DNA from: Eubacteriales bacterium | Lineage (GTDB): Bacteria > Bacillota > Clostridia > Lachnospirales > Lachnospiraceae | DNA: 50,958 nucleotides | Direction of reading: 5' to 3' | Assembly (NCBI GenBank): GCA_030540255.1 | Contig: JAUNWP010000001.1 | Location: 4,000 to 54,957 of the forward strand | In this document: piece after piece, positions 1 to 10,108 of the stretch | Layout: every line of letters begins with the position of its first letter | Position numbering within the stretch: the stretch's first letter is position 1 | The notes under the pieces: generated by a model | Databases searched by the model: none | The model's input: only the letters and a program-made list of their open reading frames with translations | Told to the model about the DNA's origin: nothing | Translations under genes and position numbers: made by a program

Positions 1-6
1 TGTATC

Positions 7-603
7 TTATGAATTCTTTGCAATATCAACGATGATATCAGCGCACTTCTCATAGCCTAAGAAGCCGGAATCAAGTGAGAGATGATAGTTATCAGCAAAT
101 CCCCACTTCTTGCCTGTAAAACGGTTGTAGTAGTTGTGGCGTGCGGTATCCTTCTTGAGCATAGCACGCTTGATAAGTGCCGGATCCTCCGAACCTATAA
201 GCTCTGCAACTCTCTTGGCTCTGTGCAGCTCATCGGCATATATATACACATTGAAGCACTCTATGCCGGCATTAAGCAATACATTATCGGCACAGCGTCC
301 GAGTATAACGCACGGTCCTTTCTTGGCAAAATCAGTGATTACAGCTTCCTGTATCAATCTAAGCTTCTCGTGGCTGTCGCTGTAATAATTACTGGACAGA
401 TTGCCGAGTGTGGTCATAAATGACTCAAGTCTGGACATCTCCTCTCCCTCATCCTCTACGAGATCCGGATCAAAGCCTGTCGCCTTAACTGCTGCTTTGA
501 TGATGTCCTTGTCGTAAAAAGGAATGCCGAGTTTCTCCGCAACCTTATTACCTATGGAATGTCCGCCTGCACCGTACTCTCTGCTCAATGTTATTACTCT
601 CAT
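7..603 (-). CDS. Cytidylate kinase-like protein
   Basis: The 198-residue protein begins with a glycine-rich nucleotide-binding loop (SREYGAGGHSIG, about residues 7-18), followed by a GIPFYDKDII segment typical of the cytidylate-kinase-like family found widely in Clostridia. A later GRCADNVL segment and a lid-like Arg/Lys-rich stretch (about residues 125-165) also fit. Family members are assumed to phosphorylate a nucleotide or small substrate in the cytosol, but the substrate of this subfamily is not established, and it is not canonical Cmk. The ATG at 603 has a GGGAG ribosome site. It lies about 117 bases downstream of atpC on the same strand with no clear terminator between, so read-through from the ATP synthase operon is possible. 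Confidence 0.8.
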   Translation of the reverse strand: MRVITLSREYGAGGHSIGNKVAEKLGIPFYDKDIIKAAVKATGFDPDLVEDEGEEMSRLESFMTTLGNLSSNYYSDSHEKLRLIQEAVITDFAKKGPCVILGRCADNVLLNAGIECFNVYIYADELHRAKRVAELIGSEDPALIKRAMLKKDTARHNYYNRFTGKKWGFADNYHLSLDSGFLGYEKCADIIVDIAKNS

Positions 604-719
604 ATTGCTGTCGCTCCCTTAAAAAACGAAAATTAATTTATATATTACCATTTATCATCTTCTAAGACAAGTTCTGCATAAGTTCTTCAATCGCAGCATT
701 TACACTTAAATTGACTGCA

Positions 720-1121
720 TCAACGTCTTGCGCTCAGACGAACCAGGGCTCTCTTAAGCTTTGCTCTTGCAACAACATATTCCTGCTCCGAGAGTGACTT
801 ATTTTTGAGCATCTCCTCTGCTTCTTTCTTTGCAAGCTCGGCACGCTCAAAGTCGATATCCTCATCCCATTCCCAGGTCGTTGCAAACAGGCTGCATTCT
901 CCGTTCAACACAGAAAGCATGCCGCCGATACAGGTCGCATTCTTGACGCTTCCGTCCTCCAGTACAACATGCGCTCCGCCCATTCCAAGGGCTGTACACA
1001 TATTGGCATGTCTTGCCATTACCGCCAGATCTCCTGTTATAGTTCTGCAGACAACACGCTGTACATTGCCCTCAAAAAGCATGCCGTCCGGCGTTGCTAT
1101 TTTCAGCAAAAATGTATTCAT
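720..1121 (-). CDS. atpC: F1Fo ATP synthase epsilon subunit
   Basis: The epsilon subunit belongs to the F1 central stalk and links the rotor to catalysis. The N-terminal beta-sandwich (FLLKIATPDGMLFEGNVQ..., with a TGDLAVMARHANM segment) and the C-terminal helical hairpin (AELAKKEAEEML...) are both present, giving the usual length of about 133 residues. A GTG at 1130 opens the frame nine bases earlier, but the ATG at 1121 is better placed behind the GGGTGG sequence, so that start is chosen. The gene follows atpD after a short gap and is the last gene of the operon. Confidence 0.95.
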   Translation of the reverse strand: MNTFLLKIATPDGMLFEGNVQRVVCRTITGDLAVMARHANMCTALGMGGAHVVLEDGSVKNATCIGGMLSVLNGECSLFATTWEWDEDIDFERAELAKKEAEEMLKNKSLSEQEYVVARAKLKRALVRLSARR

Positions 1122-1132
1122 CGCAGCCACCC

Positions 1133-2551
<1,419 letters not shown>

Positions 2552-2590
2552 TTATGTAACTCTGACATTTTAATCGGCTCATGCCGGATA

Positions 2591-3448
2591 TTAAACCCCT
2601 TCAGAACCGGCAATAATCTCAGTGATCTCCTGCGTAATATTTGCCTGACGCGCTCTGTTATAGTAGAGATTAAGCTTTCCTATCATCTCACCGGCGTTCT
2701 TGGAAGCAGCATCCATTGCATTTCTTCTGGATGCAAGCTCACTGGCAATACTTTCACAGACAGCTCCATATATAAATCCTGCCATGTATTCCGGTACTAT
2801 TGCATCAAAGACTGTTATACTGTCAGGCTCATATATCATGAGTTCCTTTACTACAGGTCTCTCCTTGTCCGGATCCGCAAGCTCTCTGAGCGGCAGTATC
2901 GGAAATACGCTTGTCTGCTGGGTAAGCATTGTTACAAAATTAGTGTAGCAAAGCTCTACGTGTCCGAATTCGCCGTCGCGGTACATTCTGCAGAGCGAAT
3001 TGGCTATGGTAAAACAATCTCCCACGCCTATATCCGCTACCTCAGCGTACTTCTCGCTTACTATTTCTATACCCTTCTTGCGGCAGTATTCGACTGCTTT
3101 TTTCCCTATAGGAAGTACAGCGAATTCCTTACCCGCAGATGCCTTTTCAAGACGCTTAAATACATTGGAGTTATATCCGCCTGCAAGACCTCTGTCACCG
3201 GCAATCATACAATAACAGATCTTTTTGTTATCTATTCCGCTGACATACTTTGAGGCATTATCCGTATTCTCCATAGATATCTTCTCAAGTGTCTCATAGA
3301 GTGAATGGAAATACGGACGGCAGGTGTCGGCTCTGTCTTTTGCTTTACGCAGTTTAGAGGATGCTACAAGTTCCATTGCTTTGGTAATCTGCATAGTGCT
3401 TTGAACACTTTTTATGCGCTGCTTTACCGCTTTCATATTTGTAGCCAT
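2591..3448 (-). CDS. atpG: F1Fo ATP synthase gamma subunit
   Basis: Gamma is the rotating central stalk of F1. The N-terminal helix (MKAVKQRIKSVQSTMQITKAMELV) and the C-terminal helix (NLYYNRARQANITQEITEIIAG) that form the coiled-coil axle are both recognisable. The middle contains the usual GDRGLAGGYN motif. Length is 285 residues. The gene is in the canonical position between atpA and atpD, about 60 bases upstream of atpD. Confidence 0.97.
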   Translation of the reverse strand: MATNMKAVKQRIKSVQSTMQITKAMELVASSKLRKAKDRADTCRPYFHSLYETLEKISMENTDNASKYVSGIDNKKICYCMIAGDRGLAGGYNSNVFKRLEKASAGKEFAVLPIGKKAVEYCRKKGIEIVSEKYAEVADIGVGDCFTIANSLCRMYRDGEFGHVELCYTNFVTMLTQQTSVFPILPLRELADPDKERPVVKELMIYEPDSITVFDAIVPEYMAGFIYGAVCESIASELASRRNAMDAASKNAGEMIGKLNLYYNRARQANITQEITEIIAGSEGV

Positions 3449-3463
3449 TTAATTACACCTCAA

Positions 3464-4990
3464 TTATTTCTGGTATCTGTCAATAAAGTCATTAGTGTAG
3501 CTCTCTAATACCTGCTTCAGCTTTGCCTCTGTCTCAGACTCAAGCTTGCCTGAGGTTCTGATCTCACGCATTACCGAACGTCCTTCTACATCGGTATCAA
3601 GATATGTGAAGAGCTCCTTCTCATATCTGCGGACATTCTCTCTGTGAACGGCTGAAAGCATCTTATTAGTTACCGCATACAGTATAGCTACCTGCTTTTC
3701 CATATCAACAGGCTCATTCTTATTCTGCTTAAGTACCTCCACGATACGGGCGCCCTGCTCAAGTCTTGCCTTGGTATCCGGATCAAGATCCGATCCGAAC
3801 TGTGCAAAGCTCTGCAGCTCTCTGTACTGTGAATATATAAGCTTAAGAGTTCCGGCAACCTTCTTCATTGCCTTAGTCTGTGCGTTTCCTCCTACTCGGG
3901 ATACCGAGATACCCGGGTTAACGGCCGGCATTACTCCGGAGTGGAACAGCTCATTCTCAAGGAATATCTGTCCGTCTGTGATAGAGATTACATTGGTAGG
4001 AATGTAAGCAGATACGTCTCCTGCCTGTGTCTCTATGATAGGAAGTGCTGTAAGCGATCCGCCGCCGTGTTCCATATCCAGCTTGGCTGCTCTCTCCAGA
4101 AGTCTTGAGTGCAGGTAGAATACGTCTCCCGGATATGCCTCACGTCCCGGTGGTCTGCGGACAAGCAGAGAAAGTGCACGGTAAGCAACAGCGTGCTTAC
4201 TGAGGTCATCATATACTATAAGTACATGCTTGCCCTTATGCATGAAGTACTCTCCCATAGCGCATCCCGAATACGGAGCGATATACTGCAGCGGGCTTGA
4301 CTCTGAAGCAGTTGCAGCTACAACAATGGTGTACTCCATTGCACCGTTGACTGTAAGTGTCTCTACAAGGTTAGCGACTGTAGAACGCTTCTGTCCGATA
4401 GCAACGTAAATGCAGATAACATCCTTACCCTTCTGGTTGATGATAGTATCTGTGGCTATTGTTGTCTTACCTGTCTGTCTGTCACCGATGATAAGCTCAC
4501 GCTGTCCTCTTCCGATCGGAACCATGGCATCGATTGCTTTGATACCTGTCTCCATCGGCTCCTTAACAGCCATTCTCTCACATATTCCCGGTGCAGGGCT
4601 CTCAATTGAACGGTACTCTTCCGTTATAATAGGACCGATTCCGTCGATTGGCTGTCCGAGTGCGTTAACAACACGTCCGATCAATGCCTCTCCTACTGGA
4701 ACCGAAACGACCTTGCCTGTACGCTTTACGGTCTGTCCCTCTGAAATCTTTTCATCCGATCCGAAAACAACAACAGATACGCTGTTTTCCTCAAGGTTCT
4801 GAGCCATGCCGTAGCTTCTGTCTTCAAACTCAAGCAGCTCACCTGCCATACAGTTTGTAAGTCCGGTTGCCCTTACAATACCGTCTCCTACCGACAGAAC
4901 TATACCCTGCTCATTTTCCTGGATCGATTTTTCATAATATTTTATCTGACTTCGGATAAGCTTCGAAATCTCTTCCGGCTTTAATTGCAT
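3464..4990 (-). CDS. atpA: F1Fo ATP synthase alpha subunit
   Basis: This is the non-catalytic nucleotide-binding subunit of F1. It contains the P-loop GDRQTGKTT and the alpha-type signature region ending in [14 protein letters not shown]. The open frame extends to 5035, but the ATG at 4990 (protein [13 protein letters not shown]...) has a GGAAGGA ribosome site just upstream and gives a normal 508-residue protein. The 15-residue extension [13 protein letters not shown]... looks non-coding, so 4990 is preferred. The gap of 15 bases to atpG supports co-transcription. Confidence 0.97.
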   Translation of the reverse strand: MQLKPEEISKLIRSQIKYYEKSIQENEQGIVLSVGDGIVRATGLTNCMAGELLEFEDRSYGMAQNLEENSVSVVVFGSDEKISEGQTVKRTGKVVSVPVGEALIGRVVNALGQPIDGIGPIITEEYRSIESPAPGICERMAVKEPMETGIKAIDAMVPIGRGQRELIIGDRQTGKTTIATDTIINQKGKDVICIYVAIGQKRSTVANLVETLTVNGAMEYTIVVAATASESSPLQYIAPYSGCAMGEYFMHKGKHVLIVYDDLSKHAVAYRALSLLVRRPPGREAYPGDVFYLHSRLLERAAKLDMEHGGGSLTALPIIETQAGDVSAYIPTNVISITDGQIFLENELFHSGVMPAVNPGISVSRVGGNAQTKAMKKVAGTLKLIYSQYRELQSFAQFGSDLDPDTKARLEQGARIVEVLKQNKNEPVDMEKQVAILYAVTNKMLSAVHRENVRRYEKELFTYLDTDVEGRSVMREIRTSGKLESETEAKLKQVLESYTNDFIDRYQK

Positions 4991-5078
4991 ATTAGTTCCT
5001 TCCGCATCCCGATACACACAATCAGAACAGTGCATATCAAGACCTTCTTATGAATTATAAATTGTATCTGACTGCCGA

Positions 5079-5627
5079 TCAGTCCGCACTTAAGTTGATA
5101 TCACCCAGTCTCTTCGAAATAATAGAAAGATGTCTGGAAATGGATCCGTCTATCATTCTTCCTTCCATCTCAACTCTGAGGCCACCGATAATGGTCCTAT
5201 CCACCTTCTGAACAAGGAAGATCTTTTTGCCTTCTGACTTCTCGAGATTATCCTTAAGTGTATACATCTGTTCCTTGGTAAGTTTAACCGCAGTACGAAC
5301 AGTCGCTGTTACAATGCCGTTATCCGCATTGTAGCGCTTGACATATTCGTCGCAGCAATCTCCCAATTCCCTGAGCATATCGCGATCTCCGAGCAGCTTC
5401 AGAAAATTCATCAGATATTCATGGATCTGCCCGCCGAACGCTTCTTCAAGCATCCCGTTTCTTGCTTCCTTTGATATTCCGGGATTAGACAAAAGACCGG
5501 CATACTCGGGGTTCTGACGGAATATGGCACGAACTTCTCTGAACTGTTCAAGCACCTGCCCCGCAATACCTGATTCAACAGCTAAGTCATATAAGCTTAA
5601 GCCGTAAATTCTGGCTGACTTTGTCAT
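5079..5627 (-). CDS. atpH: F1Fo ATP synthase delta subunit
   Basis: Delta joins the peripheral stalk to the top of F1. The N-terminal helical domain (ARIYGLSLYDLAVESG) and the C-terminal domain (KIFLVQKVDRTIIGGLRVEMEGRMIDGS, about residues 130-160) match the OSCP/delta family. Length is 182 residues. The start codon overlaps the atpF stop by four bases (ATGA), which indicates translational coupling. Confidence 0.96.
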   Translation of the reverse strand: MTKSARIYGLSLYDLAVESGIAGQVLEQFREVRAIFRQNPEYAGLLSNPGISKEARNGMLEEAFGGQIHEYLMNFLKLLGDRDMLRELGDCCDEYVKRYNADNGIVTATVRTAVKLTKEQMYTLKDNLEKSEGKKIFLVQKVDRTIIGGLRVEMEGRMIDGSISRHLSIISKRLGDINLSAD

Positions 5628-6127
5628 TCTTTTTCACCCACATCCGCAATGAAGCTCTCGATAAGCTTTGCGTGGTCATCCTCGTTGATCTCACGTTCAA
5701 TGACCTTCTCGGCAATTTCCATCGCCATTCCGCCTATCTCATCTTTAATTTCATTTAAAGCTCTCTGTTTTTCCAAAGAAATCTCGGCTTCTGCCTTTGA
5801 CTTGATGGCAGCAACCTGATGCTCCGCCTCACGGATCATATCTTCAGTCTCTATCGAAGCTGTTTTCTGTGCCTGAGCAACGATCTCGTTTGCTCTTGTT
5901 CTGGCATCCAACATATTCAACAGATACTCTTTTCTGATCTGCTGAGCCTCATCATTGGCTTTGACAGCCTCTTTAAGCTCTGCGTCAACCTTTTCCTTAC
6001 GTCTCTCGAGCATATCGCTGATCGGCTTGAAAAGGAAACGCTTGATCAGATACATCTGTATAAATAGATTGCAGATCTGTGCCACAAATGTCCACGGCAC
6101 GATCGTAACTAAATCCTGTGACTGCAT
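5624..6127 (-). CDS. atpF: F1Fo ATP synthase b subunit
   Basis: The b subunit forms the peripheral stalk. One N-terminal membrane helix (about residues 9-30, VPWTFVAQICNLFIQMYLI) is followed by a long charged amphipathic helix (RRKEKVDAELKEAVKANDEA...) expected to dimerise as a right-handed coiled coil. Length is 167 residues. The ATG has an AGAGGAG ribosome site. The 3' end overlaps atpH. Confidence 0.96.
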   Translation of the reverse strand: MQSQDLVTIVPWTFVAQICNLFIQMYLIKRFLFKPISDMLERRKEKVDAELKEAVKANDEAQQIRKEYLLNMLDARTRANEIVAQAQKTASIETEDMIREAEHQVAAIKSKAEAEISLEKQRALNEIKDEIGGMAMEIAEKVIEREINEDDHAKLIESFIADVGEKE

Positions 6128-6180
6128 TCTTAAACTCCTCTGTGTAATTACATTTCAAAAAAATTGAATGAAATGCCGAG

Positions 6181-6486
<306 letters not shown>

Positions 6487-6532
6487 TTATATTTTTATAT
6501 TAATAATCTTTATGATTATCTTTTCCTGATCA

Positions 6533-7291
6533 TTATTCCTCTGATGCATTGGCTATATACATAACCGTCAGCATGCTGAAGATAAATGCCTGCATAAAGG
6601 CTGTAAACCAGTCAAAGTAGACTGATAAGATCGCCGGAATTCCGACTGCAAGTACAGGTATATTTGAAAGAATATTTCCTACCATACCCGGTATCATGCC
6701 CAGAAGCACCTTACTCGCAACAGTAAGTGCCGCATATATCAGTCCGTTGATAACGATTCCCGAAAGGATATTACCAAAGTGACGGCATGCCATACTTACA
6801 GGTGTTGCAAGCTCCGACAAAACATTGAACGGAGTCATAAGCGGTATCGGTGTTGTGAAGCCCTTGAGATAGCCTCCGAGCCCTGCACTCTTGATCTTCT
6901 GCTTTGTGATCATTATGAAGACGACTACTGCCCATGCCGCTTCGGTGGAAAGATCCGCCGTCGGACTTCTGAAGCCTACAAGGCTTATCAGATTGGATAT
7001 AAGGCTTGTTGAGAAAAGAGCCGCCACGAAAGGTATCATGTATCTGAACTTTTCACCCATATTGCCGATAACAAAATTGTGTGCCATATCCACAAGCATC
7101 TCGGCAAAGGCCTGTTTCTTATTTATGTTTGTTTCCCTTAGACCTCTTGTAAGCCAGATGCATGTAAATGTTATTATGAGCATTACCAGCCAGCTTACCG
7201 CGATGGTCTCACTGATCTCGATCCTTCCGAGGAACGGAAAATCGATTGGAATCGTATACAAGATCCTTGCACCCGATATATCAATATTCAT
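6533..7291 (-). CDS. atpB: F1Fo ATP synthase a subunit
   Basis: Subunit a forms the two ion half-channels beside the c ring. The 252-residue protein has five to six membrane segments. The conserved stator arginine is Arg170 in the sequence CRHFGNILSG, and the preceding helix carries NVLSELATPVSM. The final helices (FDWFTAFMQAFIFSMLTVMYIA) match the family. It lies between atpI and atpE in normal order. Confidence 0.96.
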   Translation of the reverse strand: MNIDISGARILYTIPIDFPFLGRIEISETIAVSWLVMLIITFTCIWLTRGLRETNINKKQAFAEMLVDMAHNFVIGNMGEKFRYMIPFVAALFSTSLISNLISLVGFRSPTADLSTEAAWAVVVFIMITKQKIKSAGLGGYLKGFTTPIPLMTPFNVLSELATPVSMACRHFGNILSGIVINGLIYAALTVASKVLLGMIPGMVGNILSNIPVLAVGIPAILSVYFDWFTAFMQAFIFSMLTVMYIANASEE

Positions 7292-7328
7292 AGTACTTTC
7301 TCCCTGAAAACTCTATGCTCCGAATTTA

Positions 7329-7748
7329 TTACTTATCAGAGCTCATCCATTTGTAAAAAAGCTTGATCCCGGTATTCGGAAAAAGCAAAGGCAATATTGC
7401 CGCCACGAAGTTGAAGCATGGAAATATCAGTGCGGCTATGCCCCAAAACATCCTCAGCATCATACGCTTTGAATATCCCGCCTTCATCCTCATTCGTGCA
7501 TTGTCTTCATTTTCCTCAGCCACCGCAGACTGTACCGTCATACCTATCATAAAGAATGAAAGAATGGCTACGGCCGAACCTCCGATGCCTCCGAGCACAA
7601 CGCTTTTATCAAATGAAACATTCAACCCTACCGCAGACAGTATCCAAAAAACCGCCCACATAAAAAAAAGACCGCAAATAGTAATAACCGCAACCTTTTT
7701 TGTCTGCCTGATGACTTCAGGCTGGATTTTATGATTAGAAACACTCAT
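7329..7748 (-). CDS. ATP synthase subunit I-like membrane protein
   Basis: The protein has about four hydrophobic segments (roughly residues 20-40, 47-68, 98-116 and 118-130) in an AtpI-like layout, and its position immediately upstream of atpB supports a role in Fo assembly or c-ring insertion. Sequence similarity to AtpI is weak by eye, so the name rests partly on context. An in-frame ATG at 7769 lies inside the upstream gene and lacks a ribosome site. The ATG at 7748 follows GAGG with five bases of spacing and is preferred (139 residues). Confidence 0.75.
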   Translation of the reverse strand: MSVSNHKIQPEVIRQTKKVAVITICGLFFMWAVFWILSAVGLNVSFDKSVVLGGIGGSAVAILSFFMIGMTVQSAVAEENEDNARMRMKAGYSKRMMLRMFWGIAALIFPCFNFVAAILPLLFPNTGIKLFYKWMSSDK

Positions 7749-7755
7749 AAAAACC

Positions 7756-8019
7756 TCATTCATGTTCATTAAAGTTTATTGTTTTCTTTCTCTTGTCCTT
7801 CTTCTCCTTGTTCATGATCGACAGATATAATTTGTAAGCGACCATAAACGAGCTTCCGAGTCCGAAGAAAAATCCTATCAAATATATCCAGGTACCTATT
7901 TGGAAGCTCTTGTTCAGCCAGTAGCATATTGCCAGGCACATCAAAGTGGGTGTAATGAATGATAATCCCAACTGCGAAAGCATAGTCAGGTTTTTCATCA
8001 TTTCAGTCCATTTTTTCAT
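7756..8019 (-). CDS. AtpZ/AtpI-like small membrane protein
   Basis: This 87-residue protein has two membrane helices (about residues 16-35 and 42-62) separated by a short polar turn, then a Lys-rich tail ending KKDKRKKTINFNEHE. This is the pattern of the AtpZ family (the AtpI/AtpZ type with two helices) that starts many F-ATPase operons and is linked to Mg2+/Ca2+ handling or complex assembly. It is the first gene of the operon. A possible promoter lies about 60 bases upstream. Confidence 0.72.
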   Translation of the reverse strand: MKKWTEMMKNLTMLSQLGLSFITPTLMCLAICYWLNKSFQIGTWIYLIGFFFGLGSSFMVAYKLYLSIMNKEKKDKRKKTINFNEHE

Positions 8020-8074
8020 TTATTTCATCTTCCAAAAGTTAGTAATCAAAATATTTTGCTAGCAAACTATCTCA

Positions 8075-8103
8075 TGTATATCATATGCAATTACATAATT
8101 CAA
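8075..8103 (-). promoter_or_regulatory. Putative sigma-A promoter of the ATP synthase operon
   Basis: On the minus strand TTGAAT and TATACA are separated by 17 bases. The expected start site is near 8068, leaving a leader of about 50 bases before the first gene. The call rests on consensus match only, and the surrounding sequence is very AT-rich, so chance matches are likely. Confidence 0.45.
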
Positions 8104-8430
8104 CATACAACAAGAATAAATACATTAAAAAACATTTTCACAAATTTTACCGGTACTTTTCAACAAGTTTTGTGATATTTTTGTAACAATCTGCCCTAAA
8201 TTAACGCTTTATTGATAGAAAAGATATGTTTTTATGCGTCATCACACTACTATGTATATGTATAAAATATGATAAAATATTCACAAAGTAGTTTTATTAA
8301 AATCCTGCAAGTACTTAGATATTCAGTCCGGATCAAACCGGTTCTGATGAGTTAAATATCCCATCTCTTATCTGATACTTTTGTCTCTCCGGAGTCGGTA
8401 ATATTCTTCCCTTATCTTCAGCAAAGAAAA
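8104..8430. other. AT-rich intergenic stretch, nothing recognised
   Basis: Between the ATP synthase promoter and the GC-rich palindromic element the sequence is AT-rich with poly-T patches. A short CCGG-centred dyad lies near 8325-8345. No gene, RNA family or clear terminator was recognised. Confidence 0.5.
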
Positions 8431-8520
8431 GAATGTGCCTTGGCACACACATGCGCCGAGCGCGGTCGCTTGCGACAGTTTTCTCCTTCGAGCGAGTCAA
8501 GCATCCCGCGGAGCATTTTT
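8431..8520. repeat. GC-rich palindromic element
   Basis: The segment is much richer in GC than its AT-rich flanks. It contains the perfect hairpins GTGCCTTGGCAC (8435-8446) and GTCGCTTGCGAC (8465-8476), and further self-complementary pieces up to a GCGGAGCATTTTTTT end. It looks like a dispersed palindromic repeat or a small structured RNA. A second copy is not present in this window, so repeat status is inference from composition. Confidence 0.4.
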
Positions 8521-8556
8521 TTAATTCATAGGACGCAGTTTCCTATGGATAAAATA

Positions 8557-8638
8557 AAAGAGCAGATCGAATCTGATATGTCTCCATGTACCAAAGTTTC
8601 TCTAAAGAAGGTACATATCTATCAAACGACTGCTCTTT
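8557..8638 (-). terminator. Long stem-loop terminator downstream of the NlpC/P60 gene
   Basis: The outer stem AAAGAGCAG/CTGCTCTTT encloses a second stem ATGTACC/GGTACAT. On the minus strand the outer stem is followed by TATTTTAT. It lies about 70 bases after the stop of the NlpC/P60 gene. The nested architecture is larger than a simple terminator, so a structured 3' RNA is also possible. Confidence 0.65.
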
Positions 8639-8704
8639 ATATAATAAGCAATATTTATTTGTGAAGTGTTTTTGTAAAAATTACGCTCAATACACAGTTG
8701 CTGA

Positions 8705-9352
8705 TTACAGCACTCTTCTTATTGCAAGGATACTGTTGTATCTGGCATTGGAGATCACTACTCCTTTTTTTGAATTCATGGAATGTATAATCTGTCCGTT
8801 GCCCATATAGAGAGCAACATGACCGCTGTAGCAGATAAGATCTCCGGCTTGTGCCTCCTCAAGGCTGCCTACTGCCGTTCCTATGCTTCTCTGCGATCTT
8901 GACGAATGCGGAAGCGAGATTCCGAAGTTGCGATATACCGCCATAGTGAATCCGGAACAATCGGTACCGCTTGTAAGGCTTGTTCCGCCGTAACGGTAAT
9001 TTCTTCCGAGGAACTGTCTTGCGAATTCTACTACCTTTGATCCCGAGAGTCCCGTGTTCTGCTCTTCGACAGCGGCGGCTTCCTCTGCCGCTACAGCTGC
9101 CTCTTCTTCAACAGCCTCTGTCAATGCACTGTCTGTTTCGGTAACCGCATTGATAACTCTCACAGCCTTAGCCTCGTAAGCTGATGACTCAGCTGTTGAA
9201 GCTTCATCCGATACTGCGCCTTCGGGTTCCTCAGAAATCCCTGTATTCTCTGTATTCTGAGTTCCGTCCGACGGTGCCGCCATGACCGGTACTGCAAATG
9301 ATAAACTCATTAATAATACTAAAAGACTTGTTATATACTTAAATCTATTCAA
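8705..9352 (-). CDS. Secreted NlpC/P60 cell-wall hydrolase
   Basis: The protein starts with a signal peptide (NRFKYITSLLVLLMSLSFAVPVMAA). A low-complexity Ala/Glu-rich linker follows (about residues 30-105), then a C-terminal NlpC/P60 domain. That domain carries the catalytic Cys in TDCSGF, the His in SGHVALYMG and a third polar residue in IIHSMN. It should cleave peptidoglycan stem peptides outside the cell. The open frame can be extended to a TTG at 9385. A TTG at 9352 directly behind GGAGTAGGA gives a perfect signal peptide N-terminus, so this unusual start is chosen. The gene is monocistronic, with a downstream terminator. Confidence 0.88.
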   Translation of the reverse strand: MNRFKYITSLLVLLMSLSFAVPVMAAPSDGTQNTENTGISEEPEGAVSDEASTAESSAYEAKAVRVINAVTETDSALTEAVEEEAAVAAEEAAAVEEQNTGLSGSKVVEFARQFLGRNYRYGGTSLTSGTDCSGFTMAVYRNFGISLPHSSRSQRSIGTAVGSLEEAQAGDLICYSGHVALYMGNGQIIHSMNSKKGVVISNARYNSILAIRRVL

Positions 9353-9415
9353 AAATCCTACTCCATTTAAATTATTTGCGTGCAAAGCATTATGGTATTA
9401 TTATACCGATTTTTT

Positions 9416-9446
9416 AGCCTTAAGTCCTTACGGTAGCTTAAAGGCT
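9416..9446 (-). promoter_or_regulatory. Leader hairpin upstream of the NlpC/P60 gene
   Basis: On the minus strand AGCCTTTAAG and CTTAAGGCT pair around the loop CTACCGTAAGGA, preceded by CCGCAAAGCC. It ends about 65 bases before the TTG start. The CGCAAAGCC string recalls cyclic-di-GMP riboswitches, but the other conserved blocks of that family are missing, so no family is assigned. Confidence 0.4.
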
Positions 9447-9498
9447 TTGCGGATTTTCTTACGATAAGCAAAATATTATTAAAAACTTATAAACATTT

Positions 9499-9602
9499 GC
9501 GCTATGCGCATAGCGCATGGCTCCGTACTTCGTACTCTCGCCATGCTCCACGCAAATTCGCACTCGCCCATTACATGGGCTTTGTGCTCATTTCCGTTGG
9601 AG
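9499..9602 (-). repeat. Structured dispersed repeat, copy A
   Basis: A perfect 18-base palindrome (9499-9516) abuts hairpin B (GCATGGC 9515-9521 with GCCATGC 9540-9546, enclosing GTAC-ttc-GTAC). Hairpin A follows: outer arms CTCCA/TGGAG, then AAAT/ATTT, GCAC/GTGC and a terminal GCCCAT-tac-ATGGGC. A copy with the same layout and compensatory changes lies at 12356-12437. Both copies sit directly after the terminator of a ribosomal-protein transcript. It could be a structured RNA or a REP/MITE-like element. Confidence 0.75.
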
Positions 9603-9610
9603 ATCAAAAA

Positions 9611-9649
9611 ACGGCATGTGTAGGAGAATAAATTCTCTACACATGCCGT
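9611..9649 (-). terminator. Intrinsic terminator after rplL
   Basis: ACGGCATGTGTAG and its complement form a long, near-perfect stem extended by AGAAT/ATTCT. On the minus strand it is followed by TTTTT and then the repeat. It lies 25 bases after the rplL stop. Confidence 0.9.
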
Positions 9650-9673
9650 TTATGATCTTGCTATGCGCTGATA

Positions 9674-10048
9674 TTACTTAAGTGTAACCTTTGAACCTTC
9701 AGCCTCAAGCTTAGCCTTGATGTCATCAGCAGTTGCCTTGTCAGCAGCTTCCTTAACAACCTTCGGTGCGCTCTCAACGAGATCCTTAGCTTCCTTAAGT
9801 CCGAGACCTGTGATCTCACGGATAACCTTGATAACCTTGATCTTGTTAGGACCTACATCTGTAAGCTCTACATCAAACTCTGTCTTCTCCTCAGCTGCTG
9901 CTCCGCCTGCTGCAGGACCTGCAACTACAACGCCTGCTGCTGCAGATACGCCGAACTCTTCCTCTACTGCCTTTACGAGATCGTTAAGCTCAAGAACTGA
10001 AAGCTCCTTGATAGCCTCGATGAACTCAGCTGTTGTCAACTTTGCCAT
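9674..10048 (-). CDS. rplL: Ribosomal protein L7/L12
   Basis: L7/L12 forms the ribosomal stalk that recruits translation factors. The N-terminal dimerisation helices ([21 protein letters not shown]), the Ala/Gly-rich hinge (about residues 36-56) and the C-terminal factor-binding domain ([23 protein letters not shown]) are complete. Length is 124 residues. The ATG at 10048 follows AGGAGG, and an upstream in-frame ATG at 10081 is rejected. It follows rplJ in the same transcript. Confidence 0.98.
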   Translation of the reverse strand: MAKLTTAEFIEAIKELSVLELNDLVKAVEEEFGVSAAAGVVVAGPAAGGAAAEEKTEFDVELTDVGPNKIKVIKVIREITGLGLKEAKDLVESAPKVVKEAADKATADDIKAKLEAEGSKVTLK

Positions 10049-10108
10049 TTCGTTTTCCTCCTGATTATACTTGCCGCTCAATCTGCGGCCAAATAAGATA
10101 AATTCTGA

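Noticed and set aside
660..734. Coding-looking reading frame just after atpC (…DVDAVNLSVNAAIEELMQNLS)
   Set aside because: A stop codon lies directly upstream in that frame, no start or ribosome site is present, and atpC already has its normal length.
8440..8810. Plus-strand ORFs of 74 codons
   Set aside because: They run through palindromic repeats, a terminator and the antisense of the NlpC gene, with no ribosome site or recognisable protein.
9416..9470. Cyclic-di-GMP-I riboswitch
   Set aside because: Only the CGCAAAGCC string fits. The GGGCAAACC block and the conserved pairing partner are absent.
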